From: Paracoccaceae bacterium Fryx2
GTDB taxonomy: Bacteria; Pseudomonadota; Alphaproteobacteria; Rhodobacterales; Rhodobacteraceae
Length of the DNA stretch: 64,000 nucleotides
Direction of reading: 5' to 3'
Assembly: GCA_032334235.1 (NCBI GenBank)
Contig: JAVSGI010000005.1
Span: 3,234,501 to 3,298,500 of the forward strand
The notes beneath the pieces are model-generated. The model searched no databases, had not been told where the DNA came from, and worked only from the letters and a program-made list of their open reading frames with translations. This document shows positions 9,839 to 18,508 of the stretch, one piece after another (position 1 is the stretch's first letter; each line of letters begins with the position of its first letter). The translations under genes and the position numbers were made by a program.

Positions 9839-10794
9839 AGATCGAACTCCTCCAAATCGTCGATGCGGTGCTCCCACACCCAATCGATGCCCTCGGCGGC
9901 TTCATAGCCGAGATACCCGCCATCGAAGTATCCGCACAGGAACAGAATGAATTGAATGTCCTGTCCGTAGGTGTGGCGCAGTTGGTTAACTTTCTGGGCT
10001 TCTTCCTTTCGACGCTTGTTAGTGTTGGTAAAATCGCCTGCCGATTTCGCCTCGACTAAAAGCGGAAAATCCCCGTCTTTGGCAGTTTGGCGCATGATAA
10101 CGGCATCTACCGGCATGTTGATCGTGTTGTTGCCGTTGTCTCCGCCAACGGGCACATTCATGCGGAATGAGTAAGTGCCGGGGGGCATGTTGCGGAAGTT
10201 GCCGTTAAAGCCATCTGGAAGCGTCTTGTATCCTCGTGCCTCAAGCCAATGTGCGATGTATGCAAGTTGCCGCCGCTCTTGAGCATTCCGGATGATCGGG
10301 TTGGCAACGCTGCCACAGAGCCTGTCCGCAACGATGGTTGCAGCTCGGTGTATTTCAACTTCCGTGGCGGGTTCATCGCGTTTGATCCAGACAAAAATAT
10401 CAGGGTCTGCCATCTTCTCGATAATGTCGCCGATCATGGAAAGCTCAGTATCGAGTAAAGCGCGATCCATCCTAGCCGGAAGTTTGTCCTGTTCTAAGCT
10501 TTTCACAAGATTGGTCGATACACCGGCAAGCCCGATGAGTCGATCAACAGCCAAAGGCGGGCAAGTTGACATGCGGAGGGTTGGCAGAACGCCCGGCCAC
10601 TTCTTGAGTATGTCGGGCCGCACATCCGTCAGATTCGCGGTATTCGCTAGGGCAGATTCAACGTTTTTCGTCGCCTCAATGCGGGTATCCCGGAAAGCTT
10701 TGGGCGCAAACTCCATGAACCATTTGTTATACATATCGACTGACCGCGCGATGTCAGCCTTCCAATTCAGCGGTTTGTCTAGGTTGACGGCCAT
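9835..10794 (-). CDS. XamI-family type II restriction endonuclease
   Basis: This 319-residue protein matches the XamI endonuclease family, with KPLNWKADIARSVDMYNKWF followed by FAPKAFRDTR near the start. The likely catalytic segment is MPVDAVIMRQ followed by FPLLVEAKSAGDF (Asp ... Glu-X-Lys), about residues 230-265. The ATG at 10794 overlaps the stop of the ribbon-helix-helix gene as TAATG, and its own stop overlaps the methyltransferase start, so three genes form one coupled cassette. XamI itself cuts at GTCGAC; specificity here is inferred. No truncation is seen. Confidence 0.85.
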   Translation of the reverse strand: MAVNLDKPLNWKADIARSVDMYNKWFMEFAPKAFRDTRIEATKNVESALANTANLTDVRPDILKKWPGVLPTLRMSTCPPLAVDRLIGLAGVSTNLVKSLEQDKLPARMDRALLDTELSMIGDIIEKMADPDIFVWIKRDEPATEVEIHRAATIVADRLCGSVANPIIRNAQERRQLAYIAHWLEARGYKTLPDGFNGNFRNMPPGTYSFRMNVPVGGDNGNNTINMPVDAVIMRQTAKDGDFPLLVEAKSAGDFTNTNKRRKEEAQKVNQLRHTYGQDIQFILFLCGYFDGGYLGYEAAEGIDWVWEHRIDDLEEFDL

Positions 10795-10952
10795 TAGGTT
10801 TTTTGGTTCATTTTGTAAAGTTCCCACATTTCTTCAAAGAGCTTGCGCAATGATATGCCCCTTCGGGCGGCCTCTTCTTTTACTTCGACCGCAAGGGTAG
10901 GGTGCATAGAAAACCCAATGATCTTGCGAGGTGTTGAACTCTGTTCTGGCAT
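10794..10952 (-). CDS. small ribbon-helix-helix-type protein of the XamI cassette
   Basis: This protein of about 52 residues begins MPEQSSTPRKIIGFSMHPTL, then two short helices rich in charged residues (EVKEEAARRGISLRKLFEEM), which fits an Arc/CopG-like ribbon-helix-helix fold. GGAGG stands 6 bases before the ATG at 10952. Because it is the first gene of the restriction-modification cassette and coupled to the endonuclease, it may be a regulator of the cassette. That role is inference. Confidence 0.6.
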   Translation of the reverse strand: MPEQSSTPRKIIGFSMHPTLAVEVKEEAARRGISLRKLFEEMWELYKMNQKT

Positions 10953-11030
10953 AGCTGCCTCCCGTGTTCGTGACATTGTCGACATGTCGAATGCCAATGT
11001 CAATGTGAGCACAACATGTGGTGGCTAGTC

Positions 11031-12827
11031 TTATCGCGTCAGCCATTTGGATTTGATCGTCACTCCCGTTGCGGTCATTGTCGAGCTTGGCTGATTCTGC
11101 ATACCCTCCGCCTCCTCGTTCAATCGCATCCCCATGCTGATCAACCCATGCAGTGCGGCGTGGGCGTAGACGAAGGTGTCCAGCGCCTCATTGCGTTCGC
11201 CGTCGCGCTTTGGCTGCCAGGAGCGGATCGGGCGGCCCTTCTCGAAGCGGGTGACGACGCGTTCGGCAGTCAACTGGCGGAAATAGTCGGCGTCGAGTCG
11301 GCGGGGGAAGTGGATCGCGCCGGGGCCGGGTTCGGTCAGCTTCAGGCGGGCGTAGACGGAGTCCTTCACGGAATCGACGCCGACGATGAACAGGGGGATT
11401 TTGCCTTTGTTCGTCCGCGTCGGGCGGCGTGGCCAGACGGGAATGCCAGGGCCACCACGGCCCTTGATCGCCCAGATGCGCCGGGCAAGGCGGGTGCGAC
11501 AGAACTCGTAGGCCATCTTGGTGTGATGGCCGCCGGTGTCCACGGCGACGGCGCGCACGGGCAATTCGCCATAGGTGCCGTTTAGCACGCTATCCAGATC
11601 AGACCAGAGGCGCGGGCCGGAAGGATCGCCCCAGAGGACGCGGTAATCGATCACCCATGCCTCCTCATCGCGGCCCCAGCCGACAACCTGCACCTCGAGC
11701 CGGTCGCCCTGCACATCCACGCCAGCCGTCAGCACGGCCACGCCGGGGGCGAGGTCTTGGCCCCAATCCTCCCGCCGAGCCATAAGCGGATCGGCGGGAA
11801 CGGTATCGCCCGCCTGGTCCTCCCACGACTCGCCCAGCTTGGTGTTGACCCAGACCTGCAGGCGGGCCGGGTCCTTGGCGACGCGCGCATGATCCATTGC
11901 AATTTCGGCCCATGTTTCCCACGGCGAATACAGCGACGACAGGTGGAACCCTGCCGTGCGGCCATCGCCCAGCGATGTCGGACGCCATTCGCCAGCGACC
12001 AGAAGCCGAGGTTTTTCGTGTTCGTGATGCACGCCTCCACAGGCATCGCAGATCATATAGGCGGCGTCGCGTTGCCCCTCGGGCCATCGGATGCGCGCCC
12101 AAGTGATCGGAGCCATGTCGCCGCAATGCTGGCAGGGGACGTGGAAATAGCGACGGTCGCTGTCCTCGAACGCAGCCTCTATCCGGGAATGGCCCTTCAG
12201 GGTGGGTGTGGACACCATGTAAATCTTGCGCCGCCCCCGGAAGGTGGTGGTGCGCTGGATCGCTAGATCGACCGGGTCGCCTTCGCCATCGGCATCGCCG
12301 GGATAGCCGTCCACCTCATCGAGGAACAGATAGCGCACCGGCGTCGAGCGCAGGCCGACAGCTGAATTGGCGCCGGTCATCACCAGCTGGCCGCCGGGGA
12401 AGGATTTGCGGAACAGGCTGTTCCCGGCATCGCGCGACCGGGGCGCAGAGACCAGATCGCGCAGAGCAGGCGTGGCTTCAATCAGAGGGTCGATCCGCAC
12501 GGTCGTATTTCGGCGCACCATGTCGAGCGACGGCATGACCAGCATGGCGATGCCAGGGGCGTTCTGGATGATGTAGCCCAGCCAGTTCAGCCCGGCTTCT
12601 GACCCACCGGTCTGCGCGCCCTTCATCAGCACGACCCGTTCATACGGGCTGGAGGTGGACAGAGCGTCCATCACCGCCCGCAGATAGGGCGTGCGGTCGG
12701 TGCGCCAGCGCCCCGGTTCTGCTGACGTGGGTGGCAGGATGCGGTTGCGGTCGGCCCAGTCCGACACGGGGATGGGTGGCTCGGGGCGGATGCCGCGCCG
12801 CCAGGCGAGGTCGATCTCAGGAACCAT
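11031..12827 (-). CDS. terL: terminase large subunit (GpA family)
   Basis: This 598-residue DNA-packaging motor has an ATPase N-terminal half with VVLMKGAQTGGSEAG as a Walker A-like segment and FLDEVDGYPGDADGEGDP as the Walker B region, both typical of lambda GpA-type terminases. The nuclease half contains GVDVQGDRLEVQVVGWG and AVDTGGHHTKMAYEFC with the metal-binding aspartates. The start overlaps the terS stop by 11 bases. It is normally followed by the portal gene; here 2.9 kb of restriction-modification cassette intervene. Confidence 0.92.
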   Translation of the reverse strand: MVPEIDLAWRRGIRPEPPIPVSDWADRNRILPPTSAEPGRWRTDRTPYLRAVMDALSTSSPYERVVLMKGAQTGGSEAGLNWLGYIIQNAPGIAMLVMPSLDMVRRNTTVRIDPLIEATPALRDLVSAPRSRDAGNSLFRKSFPGGQLVMTGANSAVGLRSTPVRYLFLDEVDGYPGDADGEGDPVDLAIQRTTTFRGRRKIYMVSTPTLKGHSRIEAAFEDSDRRYFHVPCQHCGDMAPITWARIRWPEGQRDAAYMICDACGGVHHEHEKPRLLVAGEWRPTSLGDGRTAGFHLSSLYSPWETWAEIAMDHARVAKDPARLQVWVNTKLGESWEDQAGDTVPADPLMARREDWGQDLAPGVAVLTAGVDVQGDRLEVQVVGWGRDEEAWVIDYRVLWGDPSGPRLWSDLDSVLNGTYGELPVRAVAVDTGGHHTKMAYEFCRTRLARRIWAIKGRGGPGIPVWPRRPTRTNKGKIPLFIVGVDSVKDSVYARLKLTEPGPGAIHFPRRLDADYFRQLTAERVVTRFEKGRPIRSWQPKRDGERNEALDTFVYAHAALHGLISMGMRLNEEAEGMQNQPSSTMTATGVTIKSKWLTR

Positions 12828-13326
12828 CGCCGAAACTCCCCAAGGGCATGTCGGCCAGATATTCCAGATGCTCGCGCATCATCCGGTCGAGTGCTGCAAA
12901 GGTTGCGCGCGGATCGGCTCCGACCTCAGCGGCCAGCAGAGGAGCGGTGCGCTGTACCCATGCCATGTGCGCGTCGCGTTCGGCCCGGGCGCGGGCAAAC
13001 ACCGTGCGGGTGGCGGCAGCGGTTTCGATCAATTGACCCTGCTCTCGTTCAAAGGCCAACTTGGCGCGCTGCACCTTTACGATTTCATGCAGGCGTTTGG
13101 CTTCGGCCAGCGTGATGCCGCTGCGAGCAGGAGCGACAGTCCCACCTTTGTTGCGGCGGGAGGGATCAAGATTGTCCTCGATCCATGCCAAGCCCAGCGC
13201 CACGTCGATCTGACCATCAGCGCGCACCGGCAGACCCTCGGCCAGCAGTTGCGAAATGCGGCCCTTGGTCAAACCGACGCGTGTGGCGAAGGCGGTCTTG
13301 CTCTCTGAGGTGTTTAGTTTAGTCAA
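12817..13326 (-). CDS. terS: terminase small subunit / Nu1-like DNA-packaging protein
   Basis: This 169-residue protein has an N-terminal helix-turn-helix (KTAFATRVGLTKGRISQLLA, residues 10-29), a charged linker and a helical C-terminal region (from about 75) that would form the oligomer and bind TerL. The layout is that of Nu1-like small terminase subunits, which recognise the packaging site. It overlaps terL. Upstream lies a 0.4-kb repeat field, a natural candidate for the site it binds. Confidence 0.8.
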   Translation of the reverse strand: MTKLNTSESKTAFATRVGLTKGRISQLLAEGLPVRADGQIDVALGLAWIEDNLDPSRRNKGGTVAPARSGITLAEAKRLHEIVKVQRAKLAFEREQGQLIETAAATRTVFARARAERDAHMAWVQRTAPLLAAEVGADPRATFAALDRMMREHLEYLADMPLGSFGDGS

Positions 13327-13473
13327 TTCTGCCCCCTGACGCTGGAGGGGTCATGCGCTGTGCTCCCCCGCATACAAATCGGCCCAAAAGGAACCACCGC
13401 TTTCCCGACCCTTGCCAAACTGTCTGGCTTGACGTGCCCGTGCATCGTGGCGTCGCCGCGCGAACGCAACCGT

Positions 13474-13745
13474 GGGTCCGGGTTGCGCCGGTGTGGGTCC
13501 GGGTTGGGTCCGGGTTTGTGTGCGCTGCAACCCGTTGAAATTGTTGAGTGGGTCCGGGTGGTCCGGGTGGGTCCGGGTCTAATCGCTACCTTTTCATAGC
13601 GCGCGCGTTTTCCCCATTCTGAAAAGGTTTCTGGAAAAGACCCGGACCACCCGGACCCACCCGGACCCAGCATTGATTTTGTTGGGTTATTTGAGATGTG
13701 CAGACCCGGACCCAACCCGGACCCAAAGCTGACAGACCCGGACCC
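13474..13745. repeat. array of GGGTCCGGGT units in both orientations, between terS and the primase gene
   Basis: Six GGGTCCGGGT-type units run forward (13474, 13495, 13506, 13550, 13560, 13569) and six run reversed (three within 13641-13668, then 13704, 13715, 13736). The clusters at 13550-13580 and 13639-13669 are near-perfect inverted repeats of about 30 bp around a central stretch of about 58 bases, so a large hairpin is possible. No credible gene lies between 13327 and 13747. The position before terS suggests a packaging or replication site; this is inference. Confidence 0.85.
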
Positions 13746-13747
13746 GC

Positions 13748-15961
13748 TCATGCCACCTGCTCTTTGTCGAGGCTGTCACGCCGATACCGACGTTCGCGCT
13801 GGGCGTCATTGCCGTGGCCACCAATGCGAGCGCGGAACTGCCGAAAGCCCATGCTGGTCAGGGTGCGTACGACCCGGTTCTGGTCTGCCTGCGTCCAGCG
13901 CCCCCTTTCCATGCCCAGCGCTTTTTCAAGGACCTCTGCCACGGACACGCCATCCTGCTGTGCTGTGGCGATTTCGAGATAGCGGCGGATGGGATCGTCC
14001 CAGGCATCGCCCTGATAGCGGTCTGCCTGCTGCTCGGCGGCCAAGGCTTCGAGGTTTTGATCATCCAGCCACCAAGGGTCGCCCGCCCGAAACCGCACAC
14101 AGGCCTCTGCCCACAACTGGTTGCGGTCTCGCTCCACAGCAGCGATGTCGATGGCACCGCAGGCAACAGGCCAGAACCGGCGGCCGCCGGTGGCGTCTTT
14201 CAGATATCCGCCCTCGGGATTAACGCTGCCCGCGAACACACACTGGCGTGGCAACTCCACCAACCGCTTCCCATAGGGAGGGCGAAAGCGATCAGTGGTT
14301 CGGCTGATGAAGGCCTTGATGGTTCCGACCTCGGCGCGCGTCATCGTGTCAAGTTCGGCGATTTCAATGATCCAGACGCTTCTTGTCTCCATTGCAGCAT
14401 CCTTGCTGCTGAGGTCGGACAAACGGTCGGCGAACCATGGGTGGCCCATGATTTGCAGGGCGGATGACTTCTTGATGCCTTGAGGGCCTTCAAGGATCAG
14501 GGCGCAGTCTACCTTCGCGCCGGGGCGGTAGATGCGCGCCACAGCTGAAATCAACCAGCGTGGGCCGACCACACGGGCGTATGCGCTGTCCGCCGCCCCG
14601 AGATAGGTCGAAAGCCAACCGTCGATCCGTGCTACGCCGTCCCAACGAAGGGCGTCGAGATATTCTCTGACGGGATGGAACAGGCGGTCGTGCGCCACCG
14701 CCTCGACCGCCTGGCCTGCGATAGAAGCTGGCACCAGGATACCCTTATGCTGAAGCCAGTCCGCCACCAGCAAGTCATAGCGGTCAGACCAGTCGGTCCT
14801 TTTCCATGTGTGCTGTTTGGGGTGCCAAGGCGGCGGATTGCGTGCGACAGTGGTGGACGCGAATTCATCATGCCAGAGGACGCGCTTCCATTCCGGCGCG
14901 TTGCGCAGCGCCAGAATGGCATTTGCGAGAACGGGCCGGGGCTCGCCATCCCGGTTGACCAAGAGATCGCCGCGCCAGTCGGTGGAAATCGCGGCTGCGG
15001 GGATGGATCGCTGGATCAGGTCGCGGACGGCCTCCTCTCCACTTGCGCGCAACACATCGTTGAAATCCGAGCCTGCTGGCGGATCCGCGACCCCCACGTC
15101 ATGGCCCCGTGCGCGAAGCGCGGTGATTGCACTTCGGCGCTGATGGTTGGCCTTGCTATCCAATGCGTCACCGTCGCCAGCGATCATGACAGGTTTTCCT
15201 GCGGGGACCGGCGCGCGCGCAATATTGGAAATGCCAAGGCAGGCCCATGTTTCCTGCCCTGTGGCTTGCCAGATGGACAGTGCGTTCTCGACGCCTTCGC
15301 ACAGGATCAGCGGCTCGATCCCCGGCAAGCGGACGGCAGCGCGATCAGACCACCCATCCACAGCCTTGTTGGTGCGCTTCACGACATCCACTGGAGCCTT
15401 TCGGCCATCGTCGGTGAGATAAACCTGCTGAACAGCGAGCACGTCTCCGGCCTCGTCCGTGGCAAGGGCGACCAGCGCGCCATACTGGCCAGCGGCAAAA
15501 CGGCGGAACCTGATACCGGCTGGTGGGCTTGCGGTGATGCTGCGGTTGCGCAGATAGGCCTCAGCGGGACTCGCCTCGATCCCCTTGGAACTCGCGACGA
15601 TCTCGGCCACGGATGTCTTGCGGTCCACGGTCCTTGGTGCCAGCGTTGTTGATGGGGCAGGCCGGTGTTGAATGTCACCGAGCCAATCCCGCGCCCAGCG
15701 CCGGGCCTCTGCATCTGGCAAGCCCTTGTGGTGCTTGATCAGCTCCAGCCCATCGCCACCGATCCCCGCCTCGTGGTCATACCAACGCCCAGCGCGTGGG
15801 CCTGAAATTTCAACCGCGAGGCTGCCCTTGCTGCCGTAACGCAACTGGGATTTCGTCGTGTGTCCGAGGTTTGGGTCGCCCAGAAGCGTCTGCGCCAGAT
15901 CGGCCACCCGATTGTTGACGCGCGCGGCCAGGTCGGCGACCGAGGTTGGGTTGCTGATCAA
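13748..15961 (-). CDS. phage/satellite primase-helicase (Toprim plus VirE/VapE-type ATPase)
   Basis: This protein of about 737 residues has an N-terminal zinc/primase-like part (RAGRWYDHEAGIGGDGLELI), a Toprim domain (LILCEGVENALSIWQATG, then VMIAGDGDALDSKA, about residues 220-275) and a C-terminal VirE/VapE-type ATPase with ALILEGPQGIKKSSALQIMG as P-loop and VWIIEIAELDTM as Walker B. Such proteins drive replication of phages and of PICI-like satellites. A TTG at 15961 overlaps the preceding stop as TTGA and is preferred; a GTG at 15988 is possible. The Lys-Lys version of the P-loop is noted but seems usual in this group. Confidence 0.8.
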   Translation of the reverse strand: MISNPTSVADLAARVNNRVADLAQTLLGDPNLGHTTKSQLRYGSKGSLAVEISGPRAGRWYDHEAGIGGDGLELIKHHKGLPDAEARRWARDWLGDIQHRPAPSTTLAPRTVDRKTSVAEIVASSKGIEASPAEAYLRNRSITASPPAGIRFRRFAAGQYGALVALATDEAGDVLAVQQVYLTDDGRKAPVDVVKRTNKAVDGWSDRAAVRLPGIEPLILCEGVENALSIWQATGQETWACLGISNIARAPVPAGKPVMIAGDGDALDSKANHQRRSAITALRARGHDVGVADPPAGSDFNDVLRASGEEAVRDLIQRSIPAAAISTDWRGDLLVNRDGEPRPVLANAILALRNAPEWKRVLWHDEFASTTVARNPPPWHPKQHTWKRTDWSDRYDLLVADWLQHKGILVPASIAGQAVEAVAHDRLFHPVREYLDALRWDGVARIDGWLSTYLGAADSAYARVVGPRWLISAVARIYRPGAKVDCALILEGPQGIKKSSALQIMGHPWFADRLSDLSSKDAAMETRSVWIIEIAELDTMTRAEVGTIKAFISRTTDRFRPPYGKRLVELPRQCVFAGSVNPEGGYLKDATGGRRFWPVACGAIDIAAVERDRNQLWAEACVRFRAGDPWWLDDQNLEALAAEQQADRYQGDAWDDPIRRYLEIATAQQDGVSVAEVLEKALGMERGRWTQADQNRVVRTLTSMGFRQFRARIGGHGNDAQRERRYRRDSLDKEQVA

Positions 15962-16203
15962 AGACCACGCTCCTGCGCCTCGATCCACTCGATCAGCTTG
16001 CTTTTGCGGGCGCAGATAACATTGCCGATCCTGAACACCGGCATCCGCACCTTGGCGTCACTGGCGTAGTAATAGACCTTGCGTCGATGGCGCACGTTGC
16101 CGAAGACAAAGATGGCGATGGCTTCCGCGCCGTGCAGGAGGTCGTCGGCAAGCGATGGGCAAGCGTCTGCTGTCGCAGGGGTGACCTGCGTTTGAATGTT
16201 CAT
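15958..16203 (-). CDS. AlpA-like helix-turn-helix regulator
   Basis: This 81-residue protein has a C-terminal motif (VRHRRKVYYYASDAKVRMP, then FRIGNVICARKSKLIEWIEA) resembling AlpA/MerR-type DNA-binding proteins of prophages and islands, which often act as excision activators or early regulators. The start at 16203 is the ATG after GAGACAG; an open frame extends further but overlaps the neighbour. Its stop overlaps the primase start, so the pair is cotranslated. Confidence 0.65.
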   Translation of the reverse strand: MNIQTQVTPATADACPSLADDLLHGAEAIAIFVFGNVRHRRKVYYYASDAKVRMPVFRIGNVICARKSKLIEWIEAQERGL

Positions 16204-16228
16204 GGCTGTCTCCGTTAAGGCTGGGGGG

Positions 16229-16684
16229 TCAGTCGCTGCCGAGGGCTTTTGTAATCCGTCGCTCGATGTCGTTGAGGTTAACGACCGAAAAGGAGCGAAC
16301 CTCCGGATCTGTCGCAATCTCCGGCAAGCGTTGGGGCGAGATGATCTTTGATGCAGGGGCGGGAATGTCGGAGTCCATAAAGGCTGCGTCGTCTTGCGAC
16401 GAAAGCCTGATCGGACCTTCGTAGATCACTAGCAGGGCGTCACCGTCGGCAACGCCGTGCAGGTTGTTGATATGCGGCGCGACCCGGGCGGGTTCGAACC
16501 CAAGACGAGCGAAATTCGCGATGACACCAAGGGCGATGGCATCCCGCATGGTGAAAATCCGGGCCTTGCCACGTTCGCAGTCGTTTTGCGGAACAAGATA
16601 GCCGCGCGAAATCCAAGCGTCGATTTGGTACCGGCCAACATTGAAGGTGTCGACCAGTTTCTGGATCGTAATTTCTTGTGCCAC
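16229..16684 (-). CDS. MerR-like regulator of the element
   Basis: This 151-residue protein has an N-terminal helix-turn-helix of MerR type (TIQKLVDTFNVGRYQIDAWI, then GYLVPQ) and the helical ARIFTMRDAIALGVIANFARLGF segment. A GTG at 16684 is preceded by AAGGA at good spacing. It is the first leftward gene and diverges from the integrase across 131 bases, the usual place for the master regulator of a small integrative element. The C-terminal half is not recognised. Confidence 0.65.
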   Translation of the reverse strand: MAQEITIQKLVDTFNVGRYQIDAWISRGYLVPQNDCERGKARIFTMRDAIALGVIANFARLGFEPARVAPHINNLHGVADGDALLVIYEGPIRLSSQDDAAFMDSDIPAPASKIISPQRLPEIATDPEVRSFSVVNLNDIERRITKALGSD

Positions 16685-16815
16685 TTCACTATCCTTTGAC
16701 AGTACGCATGATGTATGGATATATAACCTCGTGCACTGCGTCAATGCTATTAGTAATCTTTGATAATCGAGGTTCACGGCGAGTTATTGATCCCAAGTAT
16801 GGGAGTGAGGGCAAG
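16685..16815. promoter_or_regulatory. divergent control region between regulator and integrase
   Basis: This 131-base intergenic stretch is clearly AT-richer than its surroundings (for example ATGTATGGATATATAACCTC) and separates leftward regulator and replication genes from the rightward integrase. It must hold both promoters. I could not assign -35/-10 pairs with confidence. Confidence 0.5.
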
Positions 16816-17919
16816 ATGGCTACCATTCGCAAACGGACGCTGCCTTCGGGGCTTGTGCGCTGGCAGGTGGATTTCTCTGACCAGGCTGGCAAACGCCGGT
16901 CCAAGCTGTTCCCGCGCCGCAAGGATGCGGATATCTATCTGGTCAAGGTTCGCTCGCTCGTGGCCAACCACACCTATTTGGCCGACAGCGACAGCACGAC
17001 GGTGGCCGAGGCCGCGAAAAGCTGGCTCGATCATTGCGAGGTGCGCTGCAAAACGGGGCGGCGGATGGAACGCTCGACCCTGCGCGGCTACAGCGACTAT
17101 GTTCGGCTGCATCTGAACGCGCCGGTGGTCGGGATCGGGGACAAGCTGATCGCCCAACTGACCCGTCGCCACGTCAACGAACTGCGCGACCGGCTGCTGC
17201 TGAATGGCCGATCCGAACACCTGACCCGCCGCGCGATTTCGGTACTGAAGCTGGTCCTCGACCATGCCATCGACAATGGCCAGTTGTTCACCAACGCTGC
17301 GCACGGCGTCCGGGTGATCAAGTCCAGTCGGATCGAGCACAAGGCCCCAGTGCCGTCGAAGGAGGCGATCCGCGCCCTGATCGAGGCCGCCGACGAGGAT
17401 TTCAAACCGCATCTGATCGTTTCGGCGCTGGGCGGGTTGCGCGCCTCCGAACTGCGGGGCCTACGCTGGCAGGACGTCGATTTCGACAGGGGCTTCATTT
17501 ACATCCGCCAGCGCGCCGATGCCTACAACCAGATGGGCGAGCCAAAATCGCGGGCAGGGTTCCGAGACATCCCGGCCGGGCCGATGGTGCTGAACGCCCT
17601 GCGCCGCTGGAAACTGATGTGCCCAAAAAGCGAACTGGGTCTGGTATTCCCCGCGCCGCAGGGCGGGATCCTGCAACACACCCGAACGCAGGGCCGCTTC
17701 CGAAAGCTGCAGGAAAAGGTGGGGGTGACGATGCGCTGGCACGACCTGCGCCACTTCGCCGTGTCGCTCTGGATCGAGCAGGGCTTTTCGATCAAGGAGA
17801 TCATGACCTTCGCGGGCCATTCATCGATCCAGATGACCATGGAACGCTACGGCCACCTGTTCCCATCGCCGGATCACCAGAAGGCCATGGCCGAGGTCGA
17901 GGCGAAGTTGCTGGGATAA
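16816..17919 (+). CDS. int: tyrosine recombinase integrase
   Basis: This 367-residue integrase has an N-terminal arm-binding domain, a SAM-like core-binding domain and a catalytic domain. Catalytic residues are the Arg in LGGLRASELRGL, the His-X-X-Arg in WHDLRHFAVSLW, the His in TFAGHSS and the Tyr in MERYGHLF. The ATG at 16816 follows GAGGGCAAG; upstream in-frame codons run through the AT-rich control region. It marks the right end of the satellite-like element. Its attachment site is probably within the next 1.7 kb but is not proven. Confidence 0.9.
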   Translation: MATIRKRTLPSGLVRWQVDFSDQAGKRRSKLFPRRKDADIYLVKVRSLVANHTYLADSDSTTVAEAAKSWLDHCEVRCKTGRRMERSTLRGYSDYVRLHLNAPVVGIGDKLIAQLTRRHVNELRDRLLLNGRSEHLTRRAISVLKLVLDHAIDNGQLFTNAAHGVRVIKSSRIEHKAPVPSKEAIRALIEAADEDFKPHLIVSALGGLRASELRGLRWQDVDFDRGFIYIRQRADAYNQMGEPKSRAGFRDIPAGPMVLNALRRWKLMCPKSELGLVFPAPQGGILQHTRTQGRFRKLQEKVGVTMRWHDLRHFAVSLWIEQGFSIKEIMTFAGHSSIQMTMERYGHLFPSPDHQKAMAEVEAKLLG

Positions 17920-18508
17920 CGAGTGTTCGTCACCAAACACAGGATTTTCAATGGTGAACTGGTGTGCCCTGCTTGCATCATGCTGCGCGATGCCATGTAT
18001 CGTCACCTTGGCAAAACAGCTTTTTAAGAAAAGACGGCCTGAACGGCCATCACCCGTGCGTGGAATCAATGCCGAAGGCCGCTGCGCACGGCTGTTCCGT
18101 TCGTACTGCCGCCACTAAATCCGCTTGGCGACCCGTCAAGTTTGACCAAAAGTGTCAGATGACGGCTGAGAGCCCAAACGCGACTGTCGGATTGCACCCA
18201 ATGCTGCAAGTGCAGCGAGCAGGTGCCAGCCCTTTGCCGCTGGTCGTCGTCCTGCGTGTCCTTTCACGTATAATAGTCACAAAGGTCGGGAACCGGATTC
18301 TCGCGATTTAAGAGTGTCTCGAAGAGGCGGGCTATTTCCACGCGATCCGGCTGGCTTTGCGGTCCAATCTACCTACCTTCGAGCGCTCCAGCGACAGCAG
18401 ACGACGCTTGGATGGCAAATCACTTGATCTGCAGGCTTGATTAGGCAAGATTAACGTCAGGTGGCAGGAAACTTGGGAATGCCGGAGATAATATCTAGGA
18501 GCGCGACC
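17920..18508. other. intergenic stretch after the integrase, with an IS1380 scrap
   Basis: These 589 bases show no credible gene. At 18318-18350 the + strand reads LEEAGYFHAIRL, which matches a segment of IS1380-family transposases (LEEAGYFYAIRL in the copy near 29.7 kb), so a fragment of such an element decayed here. The remainder, including any attachment site of the integrase, is unrecognised. Confidence 0.6.

Noticed and set aside
4413-13326. Gene transfer agent cluster
   Set aside because: The terminase is GpA-type, the protease is fused to the capsid, an integrase and primase are linked, and no GTA tail genes occur.
13474-13745. CRISPR array
   Set aside because: Repeats are 10 bases long, irregularly spaced, and occur in both orientations. 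No spacers or cas genes are present.
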